The notes below the pieces were generated by a model that was not told the DNA's origin, ran no database searches, and worked only from the letters and a program-made list of their open reading frames with translations. Source: Mycobacterium sp. (GTDB taxonomy: Bacteria > Actinomycetota > Actinomycetes > Mycobacteriales > Mycobacteriaceae). Taken from it: 64,000 nucleotides of DNA. Within the stretch, counting starts at the first letter, position 1, and each line of letters begins with the position of its first letter. Location of the stretch: positions 78,402-142,401 of the forward strand of contig JAKFVT010000056.1 in NCBI GenBank assembly GCA_021732005.1. Direction: 5' to 3'. The translations under genes and the position numbers were made by a program. This document shows positions 8,756 through 17,617 of the stretch, one piece after another.

Positions 8756-9927
8756 ATGAAGTGAAACGGTTTGAACTCGATGTCGTCGAACGGCTCGGCG
8801 CACGCCAGTGCAGGGAAGCGGCGCAGCAGCGCCGGAAACGCGATACGCATCTCCATGCGAGCCAGCGGTGCGCCGAGACAGTGATGCACCCCATGACCGA
8901 ATGCCAAGTGGCTCACGATGTCTCGTCTGATGTCCAGTACGTCGGGATCGTCGACGAACGCCGCGTCCCGGTTGCCGGACGCCAATGAAGCCAGCACGAG
9001 GCTGCCGGCCGGGATGGGAACGCCGGCGACCTCGGTGTCGGTGGTGGCCAGGCGGGGGATGCTGCTGTGCACGATCGACAGCCAGCGCAGTAGCTCTTCG
9101 ACGGCGGGGGCGACCGCGTCCGGGTCGTCACGGACCGCGGCGAGCTGATCGGGGTGGCGCAACAGCGCCAGGGTGCCCAATCCCAGCATGTTCGACGTGG
9201 TCTCGTGGCCGGCGAGCAGCAGCAGACCGGCGATGCCGATCAGCTCGTTGTCGCTGAGCGCGGCACCGTGATCACGCACCAGCATGCCGAGCATGTCGTC
9301 GCGGGGTGTGCGCCGGGCCGCGGCCACCAGCGCGCCCATGTACTCGCGGCCCTGGCGAGCCAGCTCCAGGCGCTCGGGAATCGGAAGCGACAAATCGAGC
9401 TGACGGGCGCTGCGCCGCTGGAAATCGTCCCGGTCGGCATACGGCACGCCGAGCAGCTCGCAGATGACCAGCGACGGGATCGGCAGCGCGAACTCGGCCA
9501 CCAGATCGGCTGGCGCACCGGAAGTCTCGAGCGCATCCAGTCGTGATTCGACGATCTCGACGATGCGCGGTTCGAGCGCTTTCATCCGGCGCACGGTGAA
9601 CTCGCCGGTCAGCATCCGCCGCAGCCGGGTGTGCTGGGGTGGATCGAGGGCGAGCAGATTGCCCGCCCTGGCGTTGGCCTGCTCCTCCTCGGGCAGCTGC
9701 GGTGCGCCGGGCAGCACGAAGCCCGGTGGCCGTCCGTTGGCGAAGTGCTCGTGATCGGCCAGCACCGCCCGGATGTCGTCGTAACGCGTGATCAGGTACA
9801 CCTGCATGCCGAACGCGTTGACGGCGGTGACCACTCCGCTGCCGTCACGGATCTCGCGCAGTTCCGGCGTGGGATCGAACCCGTTGCGCCGCATATGCAG
9901 TGGTGGCAGTGCGGCGGCAGATGTCAT
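8722..9927 (-). CDS. cytochrome P450
   Basis: A 401-residue soluble bacterial-type P450. Conserved features in order are the I-helix AGHETT oxygen-activation motif, the K-helix EELLR (ExxR equivalent), and the heme-binding loop FGHGVHHCLG with the axial Cys at about residue 350. Size and sequence style resemble CYP105/CYP107-like enzymes rather than the sterol CYP51 or CYP125. No ferredoxin or ferredoxin reductase gene is adjacent, so it must use partners from elsewhere. It ends within the tail of the convergent membrane protein gene. The MmpL-like gene is 10 bases upstream on the same strand, so the two may be co-transcribed and MarR-controlled; this is inference. Confidence 0.95.
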   Translation of the reverse strand: MTSAAALPPLHMRRNGFDPTPELREIRDGSGVVTAVNAFGMQVYLITRYDDIRAVLADHEHFANGRPPGFVLPGAPQLPEEEQANARAGNLLALDPPQHTRLRRMLTGEFTVRRMKALEPRIVEIVESRLDALETSGAPADLVAEFALPIPSLVICELLGVPYADRDDFQRRSARQLDLSLPIPERLELARQGREYMGALVAAARRTPRDDMLGMLVRDHGAALSDNELIGIAGLLLLAGHETTSNMLGLGTLALLRHPDQLAAVRDDPDAVAPAVEELLRWLSIVHSSIPRLATTDTEVAGVPIPAGSLVLASLASGNRDAAFVDDPDVLDIRRDIVSHLAFGHGVHHCLGAPLARMEMRIAFPALLRRFPALACAEPFDDIEFKPFHFIYGLRSLAVAW

Positions 9928-9936
9928 GCCACGACG

Positions 9937-12036
9937 TTACGCGCGTTCGGCTGGTTCGATCTCTGCGCGAGAGAACGCCGGCCACCAGATCGCCGGGCCG
10001 ATCAGGGTGAACAGCGCCGGGATCACCACCGTACGAACCACGAAGGTGTCCAGCAGGATGCCCAGGCCGACGATGATCCCCAGCTGCGTGAGCACGATCA
10101 GCGGCAGCACGCCCAGCACGGTGAACACGGCCGCCAGCACGATCCCGGCGCTGGTGATGACCGCGCCGGTCGCGGAGACCGCCCGCACGATGCCGCCGCG
10201 GGTGCCGTGCTGGGGGGTCTCCTCGCGGGCGCGGGTGACCAGGAAGATCGTGTAGTCCACGCCGAGGGCGACCAGGAACAGGAACGCGAACAGCGGGGTG
10301 GTGTTGTCCAGCGCGGGAAAGCCGAGCAGGTGCACGCTGACCCAACCGCCCAGGCCGAGCGCGGCCATGGTGGACAGCACGGTGGCGGCGACCAGAATAA
10401 GCGGCGCCAGAGCCGCCCGCAGCAGGATGTACAGCACCGCGAGAACGACGATCAGGATCGCCGGGATCACCACCCACCGGTCGTGTACGGCGGCATTCTT
10501 GGCGTCCAGTGCCTGCGCATCCGATCCGCCCACCAGCGCCCCAGGGTCGGCTCGGTGGACTGAATTACGAAGGGCGGCAATGGTATCGAATGACGCGTCG
10601 GAGGCGGGCTCGGCGGCGAGCACGACCTGCCATTGGCTGAGGCCGCTGGCTGAGTTGCCCGCCGGGTTGACCGAGATGACGCCCGGGGTGGTCCGGATGG
10701 CCTCCTCCAGCGCGGCGCCGGCGTCGCTGCGACCGATGACCCGCGTCGGGTCGGTCAAGCCGCTGGGGAAGTGTGCCGACAGCGTCCGGTAACCGGCCAC
10801 CGAGTCGGCGCTTACCCGGAACTGGTCGATCTGGTTGAGCCCCACCGGGGTTGCCAGCAAGCCGGTCGCCAGCACGATCAGCACAGCCGTGGAGGCTACG
10901 GTGACCCGGCCGGCATGGTTGGACACCCAGTCGGCCACCCGATGCCAGGCACCGGTCGCGGTGATCTGTTCCCCATCGGGGCGAGGGATGAACGGCCAGA
11001 ACAGCTTCGGGCCGCACAGTGCCAGCAGCGGCGGCAGCATCAGTAGCACGAACACGGCCGCGACCACCAGCCCGGACGCGGCCTGTACGCCGAGGCTGCG
11101 GGTGCTCGGTGATGACGCGAACAGCAGGGTCAGCAGCGCCAGCACCACGGTGGCATTGCTGGCCGCGATCGCAGGCCCGGCGAACCGGACCGCGGTGCGC
11201 AGCGCCGCCCGATGATCTTCTGTCGAACGCAATTCCTCCCGATAACGCGAAATCAACAGCAGCGCGTAGTTTGTCCCCGCGCCGAACACGAGAACGCTGG
11301 TGATGCCCGACGTCGAACCGTCGGCGGTCATGCCGGTGCCTTCGGCGATCGCCGAACCCACCACCGCGGCCACCCGGTCGGCGAAAGCGATGACGAGAAG
11401 TGGCACCAGCCATAGCACCGGTGATCGGTAGGTGATGATCAGCAGCAGCGCGACCACCGCGCCGGTGACGGCCAGCAGGGTGATGTTGGCGCCGGAGAAC
11501 GCATTCGCGATGTCGGCGCCGAACGCCGGGCCGCCGGTGACGTTGGTTGTCAGGTCGTCGGGCAGTCCCGACTTGGCGGCCTCCCGCAGCGACTTGACTT
11601 CGTCGTTGAGCGCGAAGCCGGACAGTGTGGAGTCAACCGGGACCGGGGCGAGCGCGGCCTTGCCGTCCTCGGATGCGGTGACCGGAATCGGTGGACCACC
11701 CGTGCCGGTAACGGCGACCATTCGCCCGCGGGCCGCGTCGGCGGCGGCCAGGTCGGCCGGTGTCAGCGCCGCGCCGTCGGTGCGCGTGACGACGAGGATC
11801 ACCGGCGCCGCACCACCACCGGGAAACTCCTTGAGCACTGCGGCAGCTTTGGCGGATTCCGCGCTGGGCGGAAGTGCGACCGGTGACTGATCGGCCGACG
11901 AGCCCTGCCCAATGACGCCCATCAGCCCACCGCCGATCACCGCGATGATCAGCGCCAACAGCCAGGAAAACCGCTTGCTGACAAGCTCGCCGACGCGGTC
12001 CCAGACGGGTCGCCGGCCCTCGAGTCCTCGGTGCAT
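9937..12036 (-). CDS. MmpL/YdfJ-type RND-superfamily transporter
   Basis: A 699-residue protein with two repeated MMPL domains. Each has one N-terminal helix, a large extracytoplasmic loop of about 150 residues, and then a bundle of five helices; the first bundle carries the GAGTNYALLLISRYREEL segment and the second the GVDYTIFLVTRAREE segment typical of the family. The role is proton-driven export of a lipid or hydrophobic compound. It lies divergently from a MarR regulator with 59 bases between the starts, an arrangement usual for drug- or fatty-acid-responsive pumps, and the P450 follows by 10 bases. No MmpS partner is present. Confidence 0.92.
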   Translation of the reverse strand: MHRGLEGRRPVWDRVGELVSKRFSWLLALIIAVIGGGLMGVIGQGSSADQSPVALPPSAESAKAAAVLKEFPGGGAAPVILVVTRTDGAALTPADLAAADAARGRMVAVTGTGGPPIPVTASEDGKAALAPVPVDSTLSGFALNDEVKSLREAAKSGLPDDLTTNVTGGPAFGADIANAFSGANITLLAVTGAVVALLLIITYRSPVLWLVPLLVIAFADRVAAVVGSAIAEGTGMTADGSTSGITSVLVFGAGTNYALLLISRYREELRSTEDHRAALRTAVRFAGPAIAASNATVVLALLTLLFASSPSTRSLGVQAASGLVVAAVFVLLMLPPLLALCGPKLFWPFIPRPDGEQITATGAWHRVADWVSNHAGRVTVASTAVLIVLATGLLATPVGLNQIDQFRVSADSVAGYRTLSAHFPSGLTDPTRVIGRSDAGAALEEAIRTTPGVISVNPAGNSASGLSQWQVVLAAEPASDASFDTIAALRNSVHRADPGALVGGSDAQALDAKNAAVHDRWVVIPAILIVVLAVLYILLRAALAPLILVAATVLSTMAALGLGGWVSVHLLGFPALDNTTPLFAFLFLVALGVDYTIFLVTRAREETPQHGTRGGIVRAVSATGAVITSAGIVLAAVFTVLGVLPLIVLTQLGIIVGLGILLDTFVVRTVVIPALFTLIGPAIWWPAFSRAEIEPAERA

Positions 12037-12042
12037 GTCCCC

Positions 12043-12089
12043 AACATAGCTTCATTTTCTTAACATTTCATCTACTTAACAGATACGCT
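12043..12089. promoter_or_regulatory. divergent marR / transporter promoters with CTTAACA direct repeats
   Basis: For the MarR gene, TTAACA (12060-12065) and TACGCT (12084-12089) are 18 bases apart, and the ATG at 12096 is seven bases further, so the transcript would be leaderless. On the minus strand TATGTT (12048-12043) lies six bases from ATG 12036, again suggesting a leaderless transcript. CTTAACA occurs twice, at 12059-12065 and 12075-12081, 16 bases apart. It overlaps the promoter elements, so it is a candidate MarR operator. Confidence 0.5.
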
Positions 12090-12095
12090 GGTGGA

Positions 12096-12569
12096 ATGGA
12101 CCCATCCGGCCGGCCCGCCCTGGAGGCCGCCGTGGTCGCCGACGTCCAGGCGCTGTCCGCCGAATCGGATCAGATCGGCCGGGCATTCGCCGGCATCCAC
12201 CGGTTGTCGGCGAACGATTTCCGCGCACTGGTGCACGTGATGGTCGCCGAGAACGCCGGCAGCCCGCTGACCGCCGGGGAGCTGCGCACCCGGATGGGAC
12301 TCTCGGGTGCGGCGATCACCTACCTGGTCGAGCGGATGATCGAATCCGGCCACCTGCGGCGCGACTCCGACCCAACCGACCGGCGCAAGGTGCTTCTGCG
12401 CTACGCCGACCACGGCATCGAGGTCGGCCGGGCATTCTTCACGCCGCTGGCAACCCACACCCACCGCGCCCTCGACGAGATACCCGACTCTGATCTCGAG
12501 GCGGCCCATCGGGTGTTCACCGCGGTACTGGCGGCGATGACGGACTTCCGCGCCGATCTGAATTCATAG
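12096..12569 (+). CDS. MarR-family transcriptional regulator
   Basis: A 157-residue winged-helix protein. The recognition region around residues 55-100 (TAGELRTRMGLSGAAITYLVERMIESG then RDSDPTDRRKVLLRY) is a textbook MarR DNA-binding helix and wing with the DxRxxxL pattern. The remaining N- and C-terminal helices form the dimer interface. It is divergent from the MmpL-like transporter and most likely represses that gene and its own. Expected start is ATG 12096, probably leaderless. The effector is unknown; exported lipophilic compounds or the P450 substrate are possibilities. Confidence 0.92.
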   Translation: MDPSGRPALEAAVVADVQALSAESDQIGRAFAGIHRLSANDFRALVHVMVAENAGSPLTAGELRTRMGLSGAAITYLVERMIESGHLRRDSDPTDRRKVLLRYADHGIEVGRAFFTPLATHTHRALDEIPDSDLEAAHRVFTAVLAAMTDFRADLNS

Positions 12570-12678
12570 CCGGTCCACTTGGCGGCCGCGGCATTTTTGC
12601 CGACTTTGCTGCGAGCCATGGTGAAGTAGGCAAAGCTATTGGCGTCTAACGGGTCCTGGGGAATCGGGTGATTGCGCG

Positions 12679-14376
12679 ATGAAGCGAACCAAACAACTCT
12701 GCGTCGGCGTCGCGGCGGCAGGCATCTTCGGTCTGGGGTCAACGGTCGCGACCGCGATCGCCTACGCCGATTCGCCGGATTCCGCCGCGGGCCCGTCGGC
12801 CGGCTCGTCGAAGGCAAGCACCACCAATGCGGGGCCGAAAGCCCGCAATCGTACAACCACCGCGGGCGCGGTGAGTCAACCCGCGAAGTCGTCCGCGGTC
12901 CGTAAACCCGCGGCGGCGGTACGTACATCGGCAAGCCCAGCGGCAGAGGCTCTTTCGGTGGCCCTGTCCAGTCTGGGCATCACGCCGGTGGTCTCCGGCG
13001 GCGGCGGCGCCTCGTCGACGACGTCGCCCGCGGTCGGCCGCAGCCGTCGCGGCCTGGTGATGACGGCAACCGCGTCCGCGGCCGCGGCAAGCAACGGCGG
13101 ATCGGTCAGCACGCTGGCCGCCGGCACGCCGACCCACGTGCTGGTGATCGGGATCGACGGAACGAATCTCAGCGCCATCCTGTCCAACCCTGACAACGTC
13201 AACCTGCAAGCCTTGATGACAACCGGCACCACCGCAGCGTCCACCATGGTCGGGCACACCACGATGTCCAACCCGTCGTGGACGGGCATCTTGACCGGCG
13301 TGTGGAGTGAGAAGACAGGTCTGTTCAACAATGTCTTCACGCCGTGGACCTACGACAAGTGGCCGACGGTCTTCAATCAGCTCGAGGCCTCCGATCCCAA
13401 CATCCAGACCACGGCGATCGCGGACTGGGAGAACATCGCCCAGATCGCCGGGGCCGGTTCGATTCCCGCCGACGTGATCAAGTTCTTCCCGAAGTACAAC
13501 AACAGCTGGCTGGACACCGACGACCTGGTGGGTCAGGCGTCCGTCGATGCGATCAACGGCACCACCGCTGGCGTCTCGAGCTTCAATTTCACCTACTTCG
13601 TCGGAGTCGACAACACCGGGCACGAGTACGACGCCGGGTCGCAGCAGTACAAGGATGCGCTGAAGAACGTCGACGACAACGTCGGCGACATCATGGCCGC
13701 GGTCACCGACTGGAACTCCGCGCATCCTGATGAGAAGTGGACCGTGCTGGTGACCACCGACCACGGCCAGGTGCCGTGGCCGACGATCCGGCTCGGCTCG
13801 GACATGCGGGCGCACGGCTTCCAAACGCCATGGGAAACAACCACGTTCGTGATCGCCAACGGCACCGGCTTCACCCCGGGGGCGATCAACAACACTTATT
13901 CGAACATCGACATCACCCCCACGGTGGACGCCCTGTTCGGGCTGACGCCGCCGTCCTATTCGGCCGGTTCGCCTCTGATGGACCTCGCCGGAAGTGATTA
14001 CAAGCCCGTGGTGCCCGGCTTCGACGGGATCAACCAAGCGCTGACCGACGCGATCGCGATGTACGGGTATCCCGACGTGGCGACCAACATCGCCCTGGAC
14101 CTCCGGACCGTCGTGGGATTCGTTCCCTATTTCGTGTACTCGGTCTTCAACGGCCTCACCGCGGACATGACCGGACCGTTCAAGCTGCCGATTCAGTTCG
14201 TCGGTGCGGTGCTCTATCAGCTGGTCAACATCCCGGCGCAGATCATCGCCCGGTTGACCGGGGTGACCGGCAACCAGATCATCCCGCCGGACCTGTGGCC
14301 GTACACGCCGGTGCCCGGTGTTCAGCCGTTGCCGCCCGCTCCTGCTCTGCCGACACCCGCCGCCATCGCAGTCTGA
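12679..14376 (+). CDS. secreted alkaline-phosphatase-superfamily phosphodiesterase-like protein
   Basis: A 565-residue protein with a signal peptide (about residues 1-31, ending near AYA-DS). A low-complexity Ala/Ser/Thr/Gly linker spans to about residue 150, followed by an alkaline-phosphatase-like catalytic domain. Metal and nucleophile segments visible are VIGIDGTN, TTMSNPSWTGILTG (Thr nucleophile region), VDNTGHEYD and TTDHGQ, as in the nucleotide pyrophosphatase/phosphodiesterase branch. After the enzyme (about residue 440 on) is a hydrophobic, partly amphipathic tail ending in a Pro-rich stretch. The function is hydrolysis of phosphodiesters, phosphonates or sulfates outside the cytoplasm; the exact substrate is unknown. 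It stands alone between the MarR gene and the ATPase gene. Confidence 0.88.
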   Translation: MKRTKQLCVGVAAAGIFGLGSTVATAIAYADSPDSAAGPSAGSSKASTTNAGPKARNRTTTAGAVSQPAKSSAVRKPAAAVRTSASPAAEALSVALSSLGITPVVSGGGGASSTTSPAVGRSRRGLVMTATASAAAASNGGSVSTLAAGTPTHVLVIGIDGTNLSAILSNPDNVNLQALMTTGTTAASTMVGHTTMSNPSWTGILTGVWSEKTGLFNNVFTPWTYDKWPTVFNQLEASDPNIQTTAIADWENIAQIAGAGSIPADVIKFFPKYNNSWLDTDDLVGQASVDAINGTTAGVSSFNFTYFVGVDNTGHEYDAGSQQYKDALKNVDDNVGDIMAAVTDWNSAHPDEKWTVLVTTDHGQVPWPTIRLGSDMRAHGFQTPWETTTFVIANGTGFTPGAINNTYSNIDITPTVDALFGLTPPSYSAGSPLMDLAGSDYKPVVPGFDGINQALTDAIAMYGYPDVATNIALDLRTVVGFVPYFVYSVFNGLTADMTGPFKLPIQFVGAVLYQLVNIPAQIIARLTGVTGNQIIPPDLWPYTPVPGVQPLPPAPALPTPAAIAV

Positions 14377-14419
14377 GTCTCAGGGGCGGCTGTCGGCACC
14401 TCCTGGTTAGCTGGGCTGC

Positions 14420-15532
14420 GTGCTCGACACCGTCGCCGTGGAGAACTATCGGTCGCTGCGCCGGCTGATCCTGCCGCTGCGCGGGCTCAACGTGGTCACC
14501 GGTGCCAACGGCGCCGGGAAGTCCAGTCTGTACCGGGCGCTGCGGTTGCTGGCCGACTCGGCGCGCAACGGCGCGGTCAGTGCGCTGGCTCGGGAGGGAG
14601 GGCTGAGCTCGACGATGTGGGCCGGGCCGGGCAAGACGGGTCCGGTGAGCCTCAAGCTCGGCTTCGCCGGTGAGGACTTCGGTTACGCCGTGGACTTCGG
14701 CCTGCCCCAGGAGACCGAAACAGCCTTCAACCTGGACCCCGAGATCAAATCGGAAGCCGTGTGGGCCGGTGCGACCTTGCGGCCCTCGGCACTGCTGGCT
14801 CAGCGGTCGGTGCGCACCGTTCTGCTCCGCGATGCCGACGACAGCTGGCACCCGGCGGCCACGCTGCGGCCGTTCGACAGCATGCTCAGCGAAGTCGCTG
14901 ACCCGCAGGCTGCGCCCGAACTGCTGGCGTTGCGCGAGCGGGTCCGGTCGTGGCGGTTCTACGACCACGTCCGCACGGACAGCGACGCACCGGCCCGCCA
15001 GCCGCAGATCGGCACCCGCACAATGGTTTTGAGTCACGACGGGGCGGATCTTGCCGCAGCACTGCAAACCATCGCCGAGATCGGTGACGCCGGCGCACTG
15101 GCCGAGGCCGTGGACAACGCGTTCCCCGGCAGCAGGGTGCAGATCCGCACCGAAGGCCGCTTCGAGGTGACGCTGCGTCAGCCCGGCATGCTGCGCGCCC
15201 TCACCGCGGCCGAGCTGTCCGACGGCACGCTGCGCTACCTGCTGTGGGCCGCCGCGCTGCTCACGCCGCGACCGGCCGAGCTGACCGTGCTCAACGAACC
15301 GGAGTCCAGCCTGCACCCCGATCTGTTGCCGGCACTGGCCGCGCTCATCGCCAGGTCCTCGGAACGCTCGCAGATCGTGGTCGTCACGCACTCCGCCCCC
15401 TTGGTCGAGGCGCTGCGCGGGCGACAGCACGACTGGAACGCGATCGAGCTCACCAAGGAGCAGGGCCAGACCGCGATAGTCGGCCAGGGCCTACTGGACG
15501 AGCCTTCCTGGCACTGGCCTGCACGGGGATGA
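14420..15532 (+). CDS. RecF/SMC-like predicted ATPase (COG4637 type)
   Basis: A 370-residue protein with an N-terminal Walker A (GANGAGKSS, about residues 32-40) after an ENYRSLRRL segment typical of RecF/OLD-like ATPases. Near the C-terminus are a signature-like ELSDGTLRYL, a Walker B with LNEPESSLHP, and a switch His in VVVTHSAPLVEAL. There is no TOPRIM nuclease domain and no long coiled coil, so it is a compact single ATPase, not an SbcC or OLD nuclease. Role unknown. Such proteins occur both as housekeeping orphans and in defence pairs, but no partner nuclease is adjacent. GTG start 14420. Confidence 0.85.
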   Translation: MLDTVAVENYRSLRRLILPLRGLNVVTGANGAGKSSLYRALRLLADSARNGAVSALAREGGLSSTMWAGPGKTGPVSLKLGFAGEDFGYAVDFGLPQETETAFNLDPEIKSEAVWAGATLRPSALLAQRSVRTVLLRDADDSWHPAATLRPFDSMLSEVADPQAAPELLALRERVRSWRFYDHVRTDSDAPARQPQIGTRTMVLSHDGADLAAALQTIAEIGDAGALAEAVDNAFPGSRVQIRTEGRFEVTLRQPGMLRALTAAELSDGTLRYLLWAAALLTPRPAELTVLNEPESSLHPDLLPALAALIARSSERSQIVVVTHSAPLVEALRGRQHDWNAIELTKEQGQTAIVGQGLLDEPSWHWPARG

Positions 15533-15553
15533 ACCCACCTATCCTTGGGCATC

Positions 15554-16732
15554 ATGCGTGTGATGCTGGTCGGGTCGGGTGAGCTGAGTCGGGAATTGGT
15601 GCTGGCGTTCCAGCGACTCGGAGCCGAGGTGGTCGCCGTCGACCGCTACGCCGACGCACCGGCGCACGACGTCGCCGACGAGGCGCTGGTCGTGAAGATC
15701 ACCGACCCTGACGAGCTGACCGCCGCCATCGCCCGCGTCGAACCGGAGTACGTCGTCGTCGACACCAATGCCGTGGCCATCGACGCTCTCCGGGCGGCCG
15801 CCGACAGCGGAGCCACCCAGGTGGTGCCCGGTGTGTACGCCACCCAGCTGAGCCTGGACCGAGAGGGCATGCGCCGGCTGGCCGCCGACGAGTTGGGCCT
15901 GCCGACTGCGCCGTTCTGGTTCGCCGGATCGGTCGCGGAGCTGACCGCCGTCGCGGACCATGCCGGCTTCCCTCTGGTGGTCAAACCGGTGATCGGGGTT
16001 CCTGGTCAGGGCCAGTCGGTGCTGCTGCGCCCCGACGACGTCGAGCCCGCGTGGCAGCGCGCCGTCGCGGCCGGTGGCCGGGTGCCGCACAACCGGGTGC
16101 TGGCCGAGACCGTCGTCGAGATCGACTACGCCGTCACCTTGCTCACGGTGCGGACCGACGGGCCGGCCGGCCCGGCCCTGCACTTCTGCGAGCCGATCGG
16201 ACATCGCCAGGTCGACGGCGGTGTCCTGGAGTCCTGGCAGCCCCAGCAGATGACGCTGGCAGCGCTCGGGGCGGCGAAGTCGGTGGCCGCACGGATCGTG
16301 CGGGCGCTCGGCGGCCGCGGCGTGTTCGGGGTCGAGCTGCTGGTACGAGGCGACGAAGTGTATTTCTCCGACGTCAGCGTGCGTCCCTACGACAGCGGGC
16401 TGGTCACGCTGCGCACCCAGCGGTTGTCGGAGTTCGAGCTGCATGCCCGTGCCGTTCTGGGGCTGACGGTCGACACCATCATGATCTCGCCGGGCGCCGC
16501 GGAGGTCACCTACGGCGGTGCCGAGGAGAGCGCCGGCCGCACCGATATCAATCCGGCGGTGCTGGCCGAGGCGATGGCGGTGCCGGAGAGCGACGTGCGC
16601 CTGCTGGGCCGGCACGAGGGTGCCGCGCGGTTGCGGCTGGGGGTCGCGCTGGCCACCGCATCCGATGTCACCACCGCCCGCGATAGGGTTCGCCAGGTGT
16701 CGACTGCCCTGCACCGGCTGTGGCAGCCGTGA
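15554..16732 (+). CDS. purT: formate-dependent phosphoribosylglycinamide formyltransferase
   Basis: A 392-residue ATP-grasp enzyme that converts GAR, formate and ATP to formyl-GAR, the folate-independent route for the third purine step. The N-terminal pre-ATP-grasp domain begins MRVMLVGSGELSREL, matching PurT. The ATP-grasp core shows LVVKPVIGVPGQGQSV and the metal-binding GVFGVELLVRGDEVYFSDVSVRPYDSG region. ATG 15554 is preferred over TTG 15545 because it starts right at the conserved strand. The stop overlaps the GTG of the next gene. The order purT, rhodanese, metZ matches M. tuberculosis Rv0389-Rv0391, but with one extra small gene in between. Confidence 0.95.
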   Translation: MRVMLVGSGELSRELVLAFQRLGAEVVAVDRYADAPAHDVADEALVVKITDPDELTAAIARVEPEYVVVDTNAVAIDALRAAADSGATQVVPGVYATQLSLDREGMRRLAADELGLPTAPFWFAGSVAELTAVADHAGFPLVVKPVIGVPGQGQSVLLRPDDVEPAWQRAVAAGGRVPHNRVLAETVVEIDYAVTLLTVRTDGPAGPALHFCEPIGHRQVDGGVLESWQPQQMTLAALGAAKSVAARIVRALGGRGVFGVELLVRGDEVYFSDVSVRPYDSGLVTLRTQRLSEFELHARAVLGLTVDTIMISPGAAEVTYGGAEESAGRTDINPAVLAEAMAVPESDVRLLGRHEGAARLRLGVALATASDVTTARDRVRQVSTALHRLWQP

Positions 16733-17169
16733 CCGAACGTGAGGACGACGGCGCCAGCCCGCTGCCCATTCTGATCGCACTGGGTGTTGCGGTTTTGGTG
16801 CTCGCCGCGGTGGGGATCGCCTGGCTGGTCGGCGACACGAAGCCTTTGAGCGAGGACGTGCTCGTCGGCCGCGCCGCTGTCGGACAGAACGACGCGCTGC
16901 AGCGCGACAGCTACTCGGATTTTCGCAAGTACACCTGCGCCGCGCAGCGGGGTGTCGAGGCGGATGTTCTTGGCGGCCAACAGAAATCGAAGGCTGCACG
17001 TGGTGCTCGGTACGTCGACGATGTCACCGACGTGAAGATCGACGGTGACAAGGCCACCGCCACAGTCGTCTACCACTTCGAGAAGGCGGCCGACGCCAAG
17101 CTCAAGACCCCGATGACGTTCGTCCGGGAGAACGGGCAGTGGACCGTCTGCTCGCCCGGTCCGGTCTGA
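16729..17169 (+). CDS. single-span membrane protein with extracytoplasmic domain
   Basis: About 146 residues: a short acidic N-terminus, one transmembrane helix (about residues 12-35), then an exported domain of about 110 residues with alternating strands ending in FVRENGQWTVCSPGP. The pattern resembles the small NTF2-like/lumazine-binding-like domains common in mycobacterial membrane proteins (DUF4878-like), which is a weak assignment. GTG 16729 overlaps the purT stop; GTG 16720 is also possible. Two Cys (TCAAQ and TVCSP) may form an extracytoplasmic disulfide. Function unknown. Confidence 0.75.
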   Translation: MTEREDDGASPLPILIALGVAVLVLAAVGIAWLVGDTKPLSEDVLVGRAAVGQNDALQRDSYSDFRKYTCAAQRGVEADVLGGQQKSKAARGARYVDDVTDVKIDGDKATATVVYHFEKAADAKLKTPMTFVRENGQWTVCSPGPV

Positions 17170-17203
17170 GAGCCATCCAGAATCGTGTGGAAGGATCGGA
17201 CGG

Positions 17204-17617
17204 GTGAGTTACGCAGGAGATATCACCCCTGAGGAGAGCTGGAAGCTGCTCAGCGAGAACCCCGAGGCGGTGCTGGTGGACTGCCGCACCGACGCCGAAT
17301 GGCGATGGGTCGGTGTGCCCGATCTGTCCAGCCTGGGCCGCAACGTGGTGTTCGTGGAGTGGAACCGCAGCAACGGTCAGCGCAACGAGGACTTCGTCGC
17401 CGAGCTGAACGCTGCCGGCGTGACGGCCGGCGAGCGTCCGGTGGTGTTCATCTGTCGCTCCGGGAATCGCTCGATTCCCGCAGCCGAGACGGCGACCGCA
17501 GCGGGAATCGCGCCCTCCTACAACATGCTTGACGGCTTCGAGGGCCAGCTCGATTCCGACGGCCATCGCGGCAGCAACGGCTGGCGCGCGCTGGGTCTGC
17601 CCTGGAAGCAGTCATGA
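17204..17617 (+). CDS. rhodanese-domain protein (Rv0390-like)
   Basis: A 137-residue single rhodanese domain with the active-site loop CRSGNRS and the catalytic Cys at about residue 84. It probably carries persulfide sulfur. The gene ends in ATGA overlap with metZ, which points to a role in sulfur transfer linked to homocysteine synthesis; this gene pair is conserved with M. tuberculosis (Rv0390-Rv0391). The loop has the seven residues of true sulfurtransferases rather than the eight of Cdc25-like phosphatases. Start GTG 17204. Confidence 0.9.
   Translation: MSYAGDITPEESWKLLSENPEAVLVDCRTDAEWRWVGVPDLSSLGRNVVFVEWNRSNGQRNEDFVAELNAAGVTAGERPVVFICRSGNRSIPAAETATAAGIAPSYNMLDGFEGQLDSDGHRGSNGWRALGLPWKQS

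Noticed and set aside
12401..12934. Minus-strand open frame across the MarR end and the phosphatase start
   Set aside because: Overlaps two well-supported genes and has no recognisable domain.
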